DNA of 64,000 nucleotides from an uncultured Actinomycetes bacterium (GTDB lineage Bacteria > Actinomycetota > Actinomycetes > Mycobacteriales > Nakamurellaceae): NCBI GenBank assembly GCA_937926105.1, contig CALANS010000117.1, positions 151,623 to 215,622 of the forward strand, written 5' to 3'. A program made the position numbers and the translations under genes. This document shows positions 26,644-35,451 of this stretch, in pieces (positions within the stretch are counted from its first letter, which is position 1; the number at the start of each line of letters is the position of its first letter). The notes beneath the pieces are model-generated. The model ran no database searches, was not told the origin of the DNA, and saw only the letters and a program-made list of their open reading frames with translations.

Positions 26644-27507
26644 CTACGCCCCCGGTCCGAGCAATGGTGTGGCACCCGAGGACGCGGCCTCGATCGCGGC
26701 GAGGGCCTCCGGCGTGGATCGCTCCTGCCCGAGCCGCAGGGCCTTGTTGGTGCCGTGGTAGTCCGACGAGCCGGTGCCGATCAGGCCGAGGCGATCGGCA
26801 ATGGCCCGCAGCTCGGCCCGGTCGGCGTCCGCGTGATCGGGATGATCGACCTCGATGCCGGCCAGCCCGGCCTCCGCCAGCCGGGCCAGCCGTGCCTCGT
26901 CCATCATTCCGGCCGCGCCCCGCGCTCGCGGGTGGGCGATCACCGGCACTCCCCCGGCGCCGCGCACCAGCTCAATGGCGGTGCGCAGCTCGGTGTCGGC
27001 CTTGCGCACGAAGTAGGGCCCCCGCCACGACAGGTACTGGGCGAACGCCTCGGTGACGCTTCCCACCAGACCCGCGGCGACCAGAGCCCGGCCGATGTGC
27101 GGGCGCCCGACCGGCGCATCACCGGCGATGTTCAGCACCTGCTCCCGGGACAACGGCAGGCCGGCCGCCACCATGCGGTCGACGATCGCCATGCCCCGCT
27201 CCAGGCGATCGGCCCGCAGCCGGGCCATCTCCGCCGCCAGCGCGGGAAACCGCGGGTCGAACAGGTACCCCAGCAGGTGCACGCTGACCCGCCGGCCCTC
27301 GCCGACCAGGTGCGTGGAGAACTCCGCGCCGCGCACCAGGGTCAGCCCCTCGGGCCGGGCCAGGGCCGCCGCCTGCCAGCCACCGGTGGTGTCGTGGTCC
27401 GTCACCGCCACGGCCCGCAGCCCGGCGGCGACCGCGGCCTGCAGCAGGGTGGCCGGGCTGTCGGTGCCGTCGGAAAAGGTGGTGTGCGTGTGCAGGTCGA
27501 TGGTCAT
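26644..27507 (-). CDS. PHP-domain phosphoesterase
   Basis: The 287-aa cytosolic metal-dependent hydrolase has PHP motifs: IDLHTHTTFSDGTD (HxH and Asp), VTDHDTTGGW, the Glu/His region RGAEFSTHL, VIAHPRARG and GTGSSDYHG near the C-terminus. Relatives hydrolyse nucleoside 3',5'-bisphosphates or trim RNA 5' ends (RNase AM/YciV group). The substrate is not determinable here. Followed by the small membrane protein. Confidence 0.9.
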   Translation of the reverse strand: MTIDLHTHTTFSDGTDSPATLLQAAVAAGLRAVAVTDHDTTGGWQAAALARPEGLTLVRGAEFSTHLVGEGRRVSVHLLGYLFDPRFPALAAEMARLRADRLERGMAIVDRMVAAGLPLSREQVLNIAGDAPVGRPHIGRALVAAGLVGSVTEAFAQYLSWRGPYFVRKADTELRTAIELVRGAGGVPVIAHPRARGAAGMMDEARLARLAEAGLAGIEVDHPDHADADRAELRAIADRLGLIGTGSSDYHGTNKALRLGQERSTPEALAAIEAASSGATPLLGPGA

Positions 27508-27544
27508 CGCCTGCCATCCTGCCGGACCGCGCGATCAGAACGGC

Positions 27545-28060
27545 TCAGGACGATGCAGCGTGCCCCAGCTCCATCTTGGCCAGCAGGCCGCGAGCCTGCT
27601 CGGCGGTGCGTGGCTCGCACAGCACGTCGTACCGCCGGGCCACCACTTGGGAGGCCGAGGTGAAGTCCCGACGGCCTCTGGTCATCGAGTACCCGAGAAC
27701 GCCCATGATGGAGCCGAACACCGCCCCGATGGCGATGGTGAAGATGATCAGCAGCAGCAGCGACTGCGCCTGCGAGAACAGCGTCATCACCAGCCCGACG
27801 AACAACCCCATCCACGCGCCGGACGCGGCGCCGGCGGCGGCCAGCTTGCCGGCGGTCAGCTTGCCCGTCACCCTTTCGACCAGCTGCAGGTCGGTGCCGA
27901 CGATGGTCACGTCGTGCAGCGGAAAGTCCTGCTTGGCCAGGTACTCCACGGCGCTGGTCGCCTGCGCGTAGGTCGGGTAGGCGGCCACCGCGAACCCGGT
28001 CGGTGGGGTCGGCATGCTCGGGACGGCACCCTGCGCCCGGAATCCCAGTGGCGAGGACAT
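27545..28060 (-). CDS. YflT-like general stress protein
   Basis: The 171-aa protein has an N-terminal YflT-like fold (GFAVAAYPTYAQATSAVEYL, then DVTIVGTDLQLVERVTG), a hydrophobic central part with two membrane-like segments (AGAASGAWMGLFVGLVMTLF and LLLLIIFTIAIGAVFGSIMG) and a C-terminal tail (YDVLCEPRTAEQARGLLAKM). YflT-domain proteins are heat- and stress-induced; the molecular role is unknown. I take the ATG at 28060 with AAGGAGG 10 nt upstream. Divergent from mrp. Confidence 0.8.
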   Translation of the reverse strand: MSSPLGFRAQGAVPSMPTPPTGFAVAAYPTYAQATSAVEYLAKQDFPLHDVTIVGTDLQLVERVTGKLTAGKLAAAGAASGAWMGLFVGLVMTLFSQAQSLLLLIIFTIAIGAVFGSIMGVLGYSMTRGRRDFTSASQVVARRYDVLCEPRTAEQARGLLAKMELGHAASS

Positions 28061-28287
28061 GACCAATGCCTCCTTCACGGTGCAGTGCGGCAGCGCTCGG
28101 GCCGGAGGCTCCGGCCGTCACCTCCATCGTCCCACACCGACCGGGAGCGCCCGGGGCGAACGTGCGGAACGGCACTCATCGGGCGACGGTCCGGGCCGGT
28201 GCGACGGCCGTAGGGTGGAGGTCAGCGGTGGCCCGGACAGGTTTGGTGACCCGGGCGCCGGGCGATGAGTTCGACGAAGGATGGGCA

Positions 28288-29409
28288 ATGGCAGTCCTTG
28301 AGCAGGCAGTGCGGGCGGCGTTGGCGACCGTCAAGGACCCGGAGATCCGCCGGCCGATCACCGAGCTGGACATGGTCGAGCATCTCGCGGTGTCCGCCGA
28401 CGGCGTGGTCGAGTTGACGGTGCTGCTGACCATCGCCGGGTGTCCGCTCAAGGGCACCATCGAGAAGGACGTGACGGCCGCGGTGCGCTCCGTGCCCGGC
28501 GTCACCGACATCAAGCTCACCCTGGGCGTGATGAGTGAGGACCAGCGCAAGGCGCTGCGCACCCACCTGCGCGGCGGCGCCACGATCGACATTCCGTTCG
28601 CCAGGCCGGGCTCGCTGACCCGGGTGATCGCGGTGGCGTCCGGCAAGGGCGGGGTGGGCAAGTCCTCGGTGACGGTGAATCTGGCCGCCGCCATCGCCGC
28701 CACCGGTCAGTCGGTCGGTGTGCTGGACGCGGACGTCTACGGCTTCTCGGTGCCCCGCATGATGGGGGTGACGAGCCGGCCGACTCGGGTGGACGACATG
28801 ATCCTGCCGCCGGTGGCGCACGGGGTAAAGGTGATCAGCGTCGGCATGTTCGTGCAGGGCAACGCCGCGGTGGTGTGGCGCGGGCCGATGCTGCACCGTG
28901 CGCTGGAGCAGTTCCTCGGCGAGGTGTTCTGGGGTGACCTGGACGTGCTGCTGATGGACCTGCCGCCCGGTACCGGCGATATCGCGATCTCCACCGCCCA
29001 GCTGGTGCCCACCACGGAGCTGCTGGTGGTGACGACGCCGCAGACCGCCGCCTCCGAGGTGGCCGAGCGGGCCGGTTCGATCGCCGTGCAGACCCGGCAG
29101 AAGGTGGTCGGGGTGGTGGAGAACATGGGCCCGATGACCCTGCCGGACGGTAGCGTGCTCGACCTGTTCGGGACCGGCGGCGGCGACGCGCTGGCGGGAA
29201 CGCTGTCCCGGCTCACCGGCACCGCCGTCCCGCTGCTGGGTCGGGTGCCGCTGGATCCGGCGCTCCGCCTGGCCGGGGACGCGGGCGTTCCACTGGTGCT
29301 GTCGCAGCCTCAGGCGCCCGCCGCGGCGGCCTTGCGGGCGGTCGCCGATCAGATCGTGGCGCGGCCGGCCCGGCTGGTGGGCCGGGCGCTGCCGCTGTCG
29401 GTGGGCTAA
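28288..29409 (+). CDS. mrp: Mrp/NBP35 ATP-binding iron-sulfur carrier
   Basis: The 373-aa P-loop ATPase is thought to carry and insert Fe-S clusters. The N-terminal DUF59 (MIP18-like) domain includes AGCPLKGTIEKDV. The deviant Walker A motif ASGKGGVGKSSVTV is at about residue 115, followed by LDADVYGFS and LLMDLPPGTGD. The CxxC near VENM that binds the cluster in ApbC is missing (VVENMGPMTLPDG), as in actinobacterial Mrp proteins. Start at ATG 28288 with AAGGATGGG upstream. It is convergent with tatB. Confidence 0.93.
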   Translation: MAVLEQAVRAALATVKDPEIRRPITELDMVEHLAVSADGVVELTVLLTIAGCPLKGTIEKDVTAAVRSVPGVTDIKLTLGVMSEDQRKALRTHLRGGATIDIPFARPGSLTRVIAVASGKGGVGKSSVTVNLAAAIAATGQSVGVLDADVYGFSVPRMMGVTSRPTRVDDMILPPVAHGVKVISVGMFVQGNAAVVWRGPMLHRALEQFLGEVFWGDLDVLLMDLPPGTGDIAISTAQLVPTTELLVVTTPQTAASEVAERAGSIAVQTRQKVVGVVENMGPMTLPDGSVLDLFGTGGGDALAGTLSRLTGTAVPLLGRVPLDPALRLAGDAGVPLVLSQPQAPAAAALRAVADQIVARPARLVGRALPLSVG

Positions 29410-29448
29410 GGCTCGGCGAGGTCCAGCGAGTCCGTTCCGCCCGCGGGC

Positions 29449-29988
29449 TCAGGTGCCCTCGTCGTCGAAGGGTGGGGTCTCCCCGGCGGCCAGCGTGCGG
29501 AGCGGCCGGGTGGCGGTCACCGTGCCGGCCGAACCCGCGGCCGCATCCTGCGCGCCGGTGGACGCCGCCGCGCCCGGGCCGGCGGCGGTCGTGCCAGGGG
29601 TGCTCCCAGCCGTGCCGTTACCAGCGGCGTCCGTGCCGGCCGCCCCGGCTCCGTTGGTCGCCCCCAGGCCCAGAAACCCCGACACCCCACCGGAGAACTC
29701 CTCGCCGAGGATGTTCTTGCCGATGATGGTCTTCGGGTTCAGCTCGCGCAGCGCCCGCAGCTCGCCGAACTCCTTGAGCGACTGCAGCTCGGCGACCTGC
29801 CGGCGCAGCTCGTCCAGCTCCGGGCCGATCTGGCTGCGCAGCTCCTCCTGGGCGCCGGCCGCCATGGTGCGCACCTTGCGCAGCGACTCCATCACCCACT
29901 TGACGGCCGTGGGGATGCGCTCCGGTCCCAGCAGGAACAGCGCAGCGAGCAGGATCAGGATGAGCTGATCCCAGGACAGACCGAACAC
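29449..29988 (-). CDS. tatB: Sec-independent translocase subunit TatB
   Basis: The 179-aa single-pass membrane protein of the twin-arginine translocase has an N-terminal helix (GLSWDQLILILLAALFLLGP), then the amphipathic helix PERIPTAVKWVMESLRKVR, and a long acidic/Ala-rich tail. GTG 29988 is chosen with GAGGAGG 6 nt upstream. It sits directly after htrA in the sigE-rseA-htrA-tatB block, the order known in mycobacteria. Confidence 0.93.
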   Translation of the reverse strand: MFGLSWDQLILILLAALFLLGPERIPTAVKWVMESLRKVRTMAAGAQEELRSQIGPELDELRRQVAELQSLKEFGELRALRELNPKTIIGKNILGEEFSGGVSGFLGLGATNGAGAAGTDAAGNGTAGSTPGTTAAGPGAAASTGAQDAAAGSAGTVTATRPLRTLAAGETPPFDDEGT

Positions 29989-30047
29989 CGGCTGCCTCCT
30001 CGCGCCGACCGATTCGAGCGCCTTCACCCTACCGGCGGGTGCGCGTA

Positions 30048-31541
30048 TCACCGCGCGGCCAGTGTCACCTGCACCGTCATCCGCTTCCCGGCGCGCACCA
30101 GCACCACCGGGACCGTGTCCCCGACCCGATGCTCCTGCACCGCGACGACCAACTCGTCGGCACTGCCCACGGCCCGGTCGCCGACCTTAACGATCACGTC
30201 GCCGTCGGAGATGCCGGCCTTCGCGGCCGGTCCGCCGTCCGTGACGTTTTGCACCTGCGCGCCGTCCGTGGTGCCGTCCGTGGCCGACCGCGCGTTCACC
30301 CCGATGGTCGGGTGCGACACCGTGCCGTGGTTGATCAGCGTCTGAGCGATGCTGCGCGCGTAGTCGATGGGGATGGCGAAGCCCAGGCCGATGGAGCCGT
30401 TGGTCTCGCCCGCAGCGCTGCCGCCGAGCGTGCGGATCGCGGTGTTGATACCCACCACGGCGCCGGCCGCGTTCACCAGGGGTCCGCCGGAGTTGCCGGG
30501 GTTGATGGCGGCGTCGGTCTGGATGGCGTCGATCACCGCGTCGGTATCGGTCCCCTCGCCCGATAGCCGCACCGCCCGGTGCAGCGAGGAGACGATGCCG
30601 GTCGTGACGGTGCCCGCCAGGCCCAAGGGTGAGCCCACCGCGATCACCTGGTCACCGACCTGCAGGGACGACGACTCGCCGAGCGGGGCGACCGTCAGAT
30701 TGTCCACCCCGTCCACCCTGACCACGGCCAGGTCGGACCCCGGGTCCCGACCCACGATGGTGCCGGGTACCCGAGTGCCCTTGCCGTCGTTGAAGACCAC
30801 CGTCAGCACGGCATTGTCGTCGCCGGCCGCCAGCGAGACGACGTGGTTGTTCGTCAGGATGTAGCCGGAACCGTCGATGACGAACCCGGATCCGGTGTCC
30901 CCCGTGTTGCCGGTGCGCACCTCCAGGGACACCACGGCGGGCACCACGGCGCGGGCGATCGCCGCGACCGAACCGGCGGGTCGCGGCACGGTCGGCTGCA
31001 CCGTCGCCAGCGTCACCGACGGGCCGAGCGCGCTGCCGGCCGTGCGGGGTCCCAGCAGCACACCCAGGGTGGCCCCGACCATCCCGATCACCAGGGCACC
31101 GACGGCCAGCACGATCAGCGTTCCCGGACGCAGCCGGTGCTCGAACAGCGCCTGGCGCAGGGTGAATCGCTCCGCCGGCGGCGGTGACGTGGGCTCCGGA
31201 GCCGGCTCCTCGGCGGCGGGGGCACCGAGCATCACCCCGGTCCGGGGATCGCGCCACGGGTCTGCCGGCACCACCTCGGCCTCGACATCCTCGGCTGCGG
31301 GGGGCCGCTCCAAAGACCCGGCCATGCCGGGCGGGCGGCCGAACGCGTCGACGAGGATGCCGGGCACGTCGGGGCGGGCGGCCGGTTTCGGCGGGGCACC
31401 ATTGCCGGCTGGCGGGGCGAAGGATCCGGTCACGCTCGGCGGTCGGGACAGGGCGGCGGCCTCGGCCGGGTCGACGAACGGGCGCTGCACCGGGCGCGGA
31501 CCGAGCCGCGTCGCGGCGTCCTCACCCGGTTGCCGTGGCAT
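30048..31541 (-). CDS. htrA: HtrA-family serine protease with PDZ domain
   Basis: The 497-aa protein has a long Pro-rich cytosolic N-terminus (about 165 residues), one transmembrane helix (LIVLAVGALVIGMVGATLGVL), and an extracytoplasmic trypsin-like domain with His in LTNNHVV, Asp in DPGSDLAVVRV and Ser in INPGNSGGPLV. A C-terminal PDZ domain (PAAKAGISDGDVIVKVGDRA) follows. It degrades or refolds damaged envelope proteins. The neighbouring rseA gene is separated by 141 bp that contain an 11-bp tandem array; the sigE-rseA-htrA set is a known envelope-stress module. Confidence 0.95.
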   Translation of the reverse strand: MPRQPGEDAATRLGPRPVQRPFVDPAEAAALSRPPSVTGSFAPPAGNGAPPKPAARPDVPGILVDAFGRPPGMAGSLERPPAAEDVEAEVVPADPWRDPRTGVMLGAPAAEEPAPEPTSPPPAERFTLRQALFEHRLRPGTLIVLAVGALVIGMVGATLGVLLGPRTAGSALGPSVTLATVQPTVPRPAGSVAAIARAVVPAVVSLEVRTGNTGDTGSGFVIDGSGYILTNNHVVSLAAGDDNAVLTVVFNDGKGTRVPGTIVGRDPGSDLAVVRVDGVDNLTVAPLGESSSLQVGDQVIAVGSPLGLAGTVTTGIVSSLHRAVRLSGEGTDTDAVIDAIQTDAAINPGNSGGPLVNAAGAVVGINTAIRTLGGSAAGETNGSIGLGFAIPIDYARSIAQTLINHGTVSHPTIGVNARSATDGTTDGAQVQNVTDGGPAAKAGISDGDVIVKVGDRAVGSADELVVAVQEHRVGDTVPVVLVRAGKRMTVQVTLAAR

Positions 31542-31594
31542 GTACCGATACTCCCCTGGATGCAGGATCGACCCTCGTGGGCCCCACTACCGCA

Positions 31595-31638
31595 GAACTG
31601 CCGCCGAACTGCCGCCGAACTGCCCCAGAACTGCCGCA
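31595..31638. repeat. four 11-bp tandem repeats
   Basis: Four consecutive 11-bp units of GAACTGCCGCC (31595-31638; the last two have changes at the end) lie between rseA and htrA. The 11-bp period is close to one DNA turn, so this could place binding sites on one helix face. Confidence 0.8.
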
Positions 31639-31682
31639 CCCGGAAGGCTACGTCACCGGCCCGTCCACCCGGGCTCGTTCGG

Positions 31683-32279
31683 TCAGCGGTGCGATCGGCC
31701 GGCCAGCGCAGCAGCCGACGGCGCCGCGGGAAGGTAGCTGACCTGAGCCGTGTCCGGGTGGCCGGCCGGCGTCCCGGCATCCTGCGGCCGCTCGGTCAGC
31801 GCGGTCGCGGCGATCGCACCGGCCACCAGCCCGGCCACAATGGCGCCCGCACCCAGCCGCAGCCCACGGCCGCGCAGCGAGCCACCGCGTCCTCGCAGGA
31901 CAGTCCAGTGAAGCTGTTCGTCGGCCGGCGATCGATCCTCGGCGGCGCGGTTCCGGTAGCCGGTGGCCTGCCCCGCCGCCGGGTGCCGGGTGATTCGCCC
32001 GTTCGCGTCGCGAGTGATGCCGGCCGGCGGGGGCGTCGCCGGCAACGCGATCGGGATGGACCGCAGCGCATCCAGCAGCCCACTGGGGATGCTCGGGCAG
32101 GCCGCGGCACGTAGTTGCTGGCGGGCACTAGTCTGCTCGGCGACCTCGGCAGCGCAGGACTGGCAGCGTGCGACGTGCGCGGCGGCGCGCTGGAACGCCG
32201 TCAGGCTCATCTCACCGTCGGCGAATGCGACCACCGCATCCAGACCGAGGTGGTCTTCAAACAGCGACGTCATTGCCAC
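31683..32279 (-). CDS. rseA: zinc-containing anti-sigma factor RseA
   Basis: The 198-aa protein has the ZAS motif [12 protein letters not shown] (HxxxCxxC) at about residue 35 and one predicted transmembrane helix ([22 protein letters not shown], about 140-161), placing the sigma-binding domain in the cytosol. It overlaps the end of sigE by 10 bp, so the two are coupled. A PrsW or RseP protease could release the sigma factor by cutting the anchor (inference). Confidence 0.92.
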   Translation of the reverse strand: MAMTSLFEDHLGLDAVVAFADGEMSLTAFQRAAAHVARCQSCAAEVAEQTSARQQLRAAACPSIPSGLLDALRSIPIALPATPPPAGITRDANGRITRHPAAGQATGYRNRAAEDRSPADEQLHWTVLRGRGGSLRGRGLRLGAGAIVAGLVAGAIAATALTERPQDAGTPAGHPDTAQVSYLPAAPSAAALAGRSHR

Positions 32280-32899
32280 ACCGTCGCCTTGGCCGCGCCC
32301 GGTGTGGTGCCGGCCGTCTCACCGGCGGCGCGCTCCGCGCGGCGCCGCTCCAGTCCGGCCCGCAATGCCTGCCGGCCGCGGTGGATCCGGGAGCGCACGG
32401 TGCCGATCTTGATGCCGAGCGTCGACCCGATCTCTTCGTAGGTCAGGCCCTCCACGTCGCACAGCACGACAGCCGCCCGGAACTCCGGCAGCAGGTCGTC
32501 CAGCGCGGCGTGCAGGTCCGGGTCGAGGTTGCTGTCGGCGTACACCTGCTCCGGGGACGGCTCCCGGCCGACCACGCGATCGGATTCCTCGCCCAGCGCC
32601 TCCATGCGAATGCGCTGGCGCCGACGTACCAGGTCCAGGAAGACATTGGTGGTGATCCGATGCAGCCAGCCCTCGAAGGATCCGGGCTTGTAGGCGGCCA
32701 ACGACCGGAACACCCGGATGAAGGTCTCCTGCGTGATGTCCTCGGCGTCGTGCTGGTTGCCCGACAGTCGATAGGCGAGCCGGTACACACGGTCGCTGTG
32801 CTCGCGAACGACCTCGTCCCATGCGGGCGGCGTCCAACCCGGTTCCGGCTCGGCCGGCCCGGTGTCCTGACGGTCCTGGTCCAGTGTCAGCGCAACCAC
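32270..32899 (-). CDS. sigE: ECF RNA polymerase sigma factor SigE
   Basis: The 209-aa group IV sigma factor has region 2 ([39 protein letters not shown]) and region 4 ([36 protein letters not shown]). It directs transcription of envelope-stress genes. A GGAAC-N18-GTT promoter of the kind its own class recognises lies upstream (32920-32945), suggesting autoregulation. GAGGG is just before the GTG start. Neighbours rseA and htrA fit its role. Confidence 0.95.
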   Translation of the reverse strand: MVALTLDQDRQDTGPAEPEPGWTPPAWDEVVREHSDRVYRLAYRLSGNQHDAEDITQETFIRVFRSLAAYKPGSFEGWLHRITTNVFLDLVRRRQRIRMEALGEESDRVVGREPSPEQVYADSNLDPDLHAALDDLLPEFRAAVVLCDVEGLTYEEIGSTLGIKIGTVRSRIHRGRQALRAGLERRRAERAAGETAGTTPGAAKATVWQ

Positions 32900-32919
32900 T
32901 CCCTCGTCTCGTCCAGGTC

Positions 32920-32945
32920 AACGAACCGGACCCGGCTATTGTTCC
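32920..32945 (-). promoter_or_regulatory. SigE-type autoregulatory promoter
   Basis: On the minus strand GGAAC (32945-32941) is followed by 18 nt and GTT (32922-32920), the consensus used by SigE/SigH-type factors in actinobacteria. The start codon lies about 20 nt downstream. An 8-bp inverted repeat GGACCCGG...CCGGGTCC (32928-32951) overlaps the element. Confidence 0.65.
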
Positions 32946-33088
32946 GGGTCCCCGTGTGAGGGACGTGTGAATATCCGGACCGTCACGGAGCGCTCGGGCT
33001 GTCCACCCGATAGGGCCGCTAGGGCTGTGACGGGTCCATCGGGGCCCCCCGGCGAGCCGTGCGGCGCTGAATTTCCTGACATAACCAC

Positions 33089-33121
33089 TTGACGAATGCT
33101 TGTACGAGAGTACTCTCATAC
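33089..33121 (+). promoter_or_regulatory. HNH-gene promoter overlapped by a palindrome
   Basis: TTGACG (33089-33094), 16-nt spacer and TACTCT (33111-33116) form a vegetative-type promoter. GAGAGTACTCTC (33106-33117) is a perfect 12-bp palindrome covering the -10, extended by GTA (33102-33104) and TAC (33119-33121). A dimeric repressor could use it as an operator; it does not match the CGAAC-N4-GTTCG SOS consensus. Confidence 0.55.
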
Positions 33122-33161
33122 TACAGAACACATGAGCTACTACATGTTTGGGGGTGCCGCG

Positions 33162-35267
33162 ATGACGATGCTGTCATGCGGCCCAGCATGCCCCGAGGCA
33201 TGGCCCGATCGGTTCAGCCCGAACGACAAAACCCCCAACAGCGGTGACGAAGATCGCGGCGGCTGGGACGCCGACGACTGGGACGCCGACGACTGGGACG
33301 CCGACGACTGGGACGGTGACGGCGGCTTCAAGGAAGGTGAGCCTCCGGAGCCGCAGTGGGCCCTGGACGCCTCCCGGCAGGTGCTGCTGGAACGGCTGGC
33401 CAGCGCGGCGACGGCACCCGCCGGGTGGGATGCCGCCGGTGTCATCGAAGCGTTGAGCCTGCTGCTGTCCGGGCCTTCCACAACCCGGACCTCATCGACC
33501 GTGGAGGTTGGCGCTGCCGGGCTGGTGGACGGGATCCGGACCACTCAGCGGCTGATCAACCACTACCAGGCGATACAGCAGCAGTGGATCGCCGCGCTCG
33601 CCCGGCCAGGAGTGGCGATACCACTGGACCAGCTGGTGGATGCGTGTCAGCATCCCGGTGGACGGGTGCCCGGGGCGCTGCGGCCACCGGACGAGATTCC
33701 CGAGGATCTGCCTGTCGACAACCAGGGTGAGCCGGTCCTGACGCGGCTGCTGGATCACCCTGCATGGCGGGAACCGCTGGCAGACACCGCGGCGCGGCTG
33801 GCCTCTGCGGAGGTGGGCTGCGCGTTGCGGATCGCACCGTGCACCGCGCGGGCCAGGGTGGAAAGGGCGTTGAGCATGCTCGACACCCTGCCCGCGACCT
33901 ATGCCGCGCACCGTGCCGGAGACCTGGACGGATACCGGGTGTCGATCATTGCCGACCGCACCGCCGTGCTTACCGGTTCGCAGCGAGCGCGGGTCGAGCA
34001 GCGAGTGCTGTCCCGCGCGGCGGAACGCACCCCGGGCGTGCTACGCGATCAGGTCGATCGGGCCGTGATCTCCGCCGATCCACAGGCTGCCGTGGGGCGC
34101 TCCGAGCGGGCCCGGTCAGGCCGCGGCGTTCAGCTGGACAAGGACCTGGACGACATGACCGTCTTCCGTGCCACGATCGGCTGCGCAGACGGACAGTTGG
34201 CTTTCGGAGTGCTCGATGAGCACGCCCGATCGTTGACCGCGGCCGGCCTGGCCGACGGTCGCGGCACCAACCAGCTGCGCGCCGACATCTTTACTGACCT
34301 GTTCCGCACCCTCGCCGAAACTGGCCACGCCCACCTCACCACCCGTCCCAGCAGCCGCGACGACAGTCCCCACACCGACGCTCGCAACGGCGGCGATGCG
34401 GCCAGCGGCGGCGAGGGCGGTAGCGATGGGGTTGGGGAATCTCGCCACGGCGGCGACGACCGCGGCGGTTCCGGCCGACGGTTCGGCGGGGTGCAGCCCT
34501 GCCCCGGACACCACCCCAACAGCCACGACCGCAGTGTCGCCCCGCCGCACGGGCGGGCCGGCACCGTCGCCGGCTACCGGCGGCGTACCGCGCTGAACGT
34601 GTACCTGGACGCGGCCACCCTCGCCGGACTGGACCAGCAACCCGGCGAACTAGCCGGCTATGGCGTCATCACCGCCGACACCGCCCGCGCCCTGGCCGCG
34701 TCCGCCGACACGATCCGCGCCCTCATCCTGCGCCCTATCACCACCCCCATCGGCACCTCGGCTGCCGCAGGCGTGACGGAGGCGTTCGCGGCCGCCACCG
34801 CCGAGACATCCCCTGTCCGCCCTGCGACCGGCTCGGCCGGACCCGGCTCACCGCAGGTCGAGGTGCACGCCACCAACCCCGTCCGGTCCCGGGTATGTGG
34901 CACCATCCTGGACGCCGGCCGATCGGTCTACCGGCCACCGGTTGCCGTGCTGGATTACGTCGCCGCCCGGGATCGCACCTGCACCTGGCCGGGGTGCCGC
35001 GCACCCGGCACCCGCTGCGATGCCGATCATCGCCACGCTTTCGGCGCTGGTGGCAGTACCTGCGCGTGCAATCTTGACTGGTTGTGCAGGTTCCATCACC
35101 AGGTGAAAACGTTCACTGCCTGGCGCGCGCAGCCCGGCCTCGACGGCCGCCTGATCTGGATCAGCCCCACCGGACACCGCTACCCCAGCGAACCCGGCCA
35201 CCCCCTACTCGACCACCCCACCGGCACCAGCACCGACCCACCCGACGACGACCCACCCCCGTTCTAG
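33162..35267 (+). CDS. DUF222 and HNH endonuclease (13E12-type)
   Basis: The 701-aa protein belongs to the DUF222-HNH family common in actinobacteria (REP13E12 relatives). The N-terminal part has an acidic run of three DWDAD-type repeats (positions 33267-33311 in the DNA). DUF222 spans about 90-330, and a Gly/Asp/His-rich insertion follows (about 400-470). The C-terminal HNH nuclease has CTWPGCRAPGTRCDADHRH, CACNLDWLC and FHHQVK. It may cleave DNA and is often linked to mobile elements, but no integrase or attachment site is visible here. I prefer ATG 33162 with GGGGG upstream; ATG 33132 is possible. It separates sigE from the O-methyltransferase, which are close neighbours in mycobacteria, so it looks inserted. 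Confidence 0.9.
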   Translation: MTMLSCGPACPEAWPDRFSPNDKTPNSGDEDRGGWDADDWDADDWDADDWDGDGGFKEGEPPEPQWALDASRQVLLERLASAATAPAGWDAAGVIEALSLLLSGPSTTRTSSTVEVGAAGLVDGIRTTQRLINHYQAIQQQWIAALARPGVAIPLDQLVDACQHPGGRVPGALRPPDEIPEDLPVDNQGEPVLTRLLDHPAWREPLADTAARLASAEVGCALRIAPCTARARVERALSMLDTLPATYAAHRAGDLDGYRVSIIADRTAVLTGSQRARVEQRVLSRAAERTPGVLRDQVDRAVISADPQAAVGRSERARSGRGVQLDKDLDDMTVFRATIGCADGQLAFGVLDEHARSLTAAGLADGRGTNQLRADIFTDLFRTLAETGHAHLTTRPSSRDDSPHTDARNGGDAASGGEGGSDGVGESRHGGDDRGGSGRRFGGVQPCPGHHPNSHDRSVAPPHGRAGTVAGYRRRTALNVYLDAATLAGLDQQPGELAGYGVITADTARALAASADTIRALILRPITTPIGTSAAAGVTEAFAAATAETSPVRPATGSAGPGSPQVEVHATNPVRSRVCGTILDAGRSVYRPPVAVLDYVAARDRTCTWPGCRAPGTRCDADHRHAFGAGGSTCACNLDWLCRFHHQVKTFTAWRAQPGLDGRLIWISPTGHRYPSEPGHPLLDHPTGTSTDPPDDDPPPF
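33267..33311. repeat. 15-bp coding tandem repeats
   Basis: Three exact copies of GACGCCGACGACTGG encode DADDW units in the HNH gene; a fourth is degenerate. The repeats are in frame, so copy number can change without breaking the gene. Confidence 0.9.
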
Positions 35268-35451
35268 TCGACACCGGCGCGGCTCTAATCGATACCGGCA
35301 CGTCCGACGGCGGACCGGCCCGGAGACCTAGCCACCGGTGCGCCCCCGCCGCGGTGTCCCGCCGGCCGGGTAACCTAACCCGCGTCCCGGACCCAGGCGG
35401 CGCCGTCAGTGGGTGGACGGTCCGCACCGCACCTGGTAGAAAGGCCCGCCC

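Noticed and set aside
33106..33143. SOS (LexA) box before the HNH gene
   Set aside because: GAACACATGAGC matches only the left half of GAAC-N4-GTTC, and the perfect palindrome has a different sequence.
34116..34640. Minus-strand frame inside the HNH gene
   Set aside because: Low-complexity shadow of the Gly/Asp-rich insertion.
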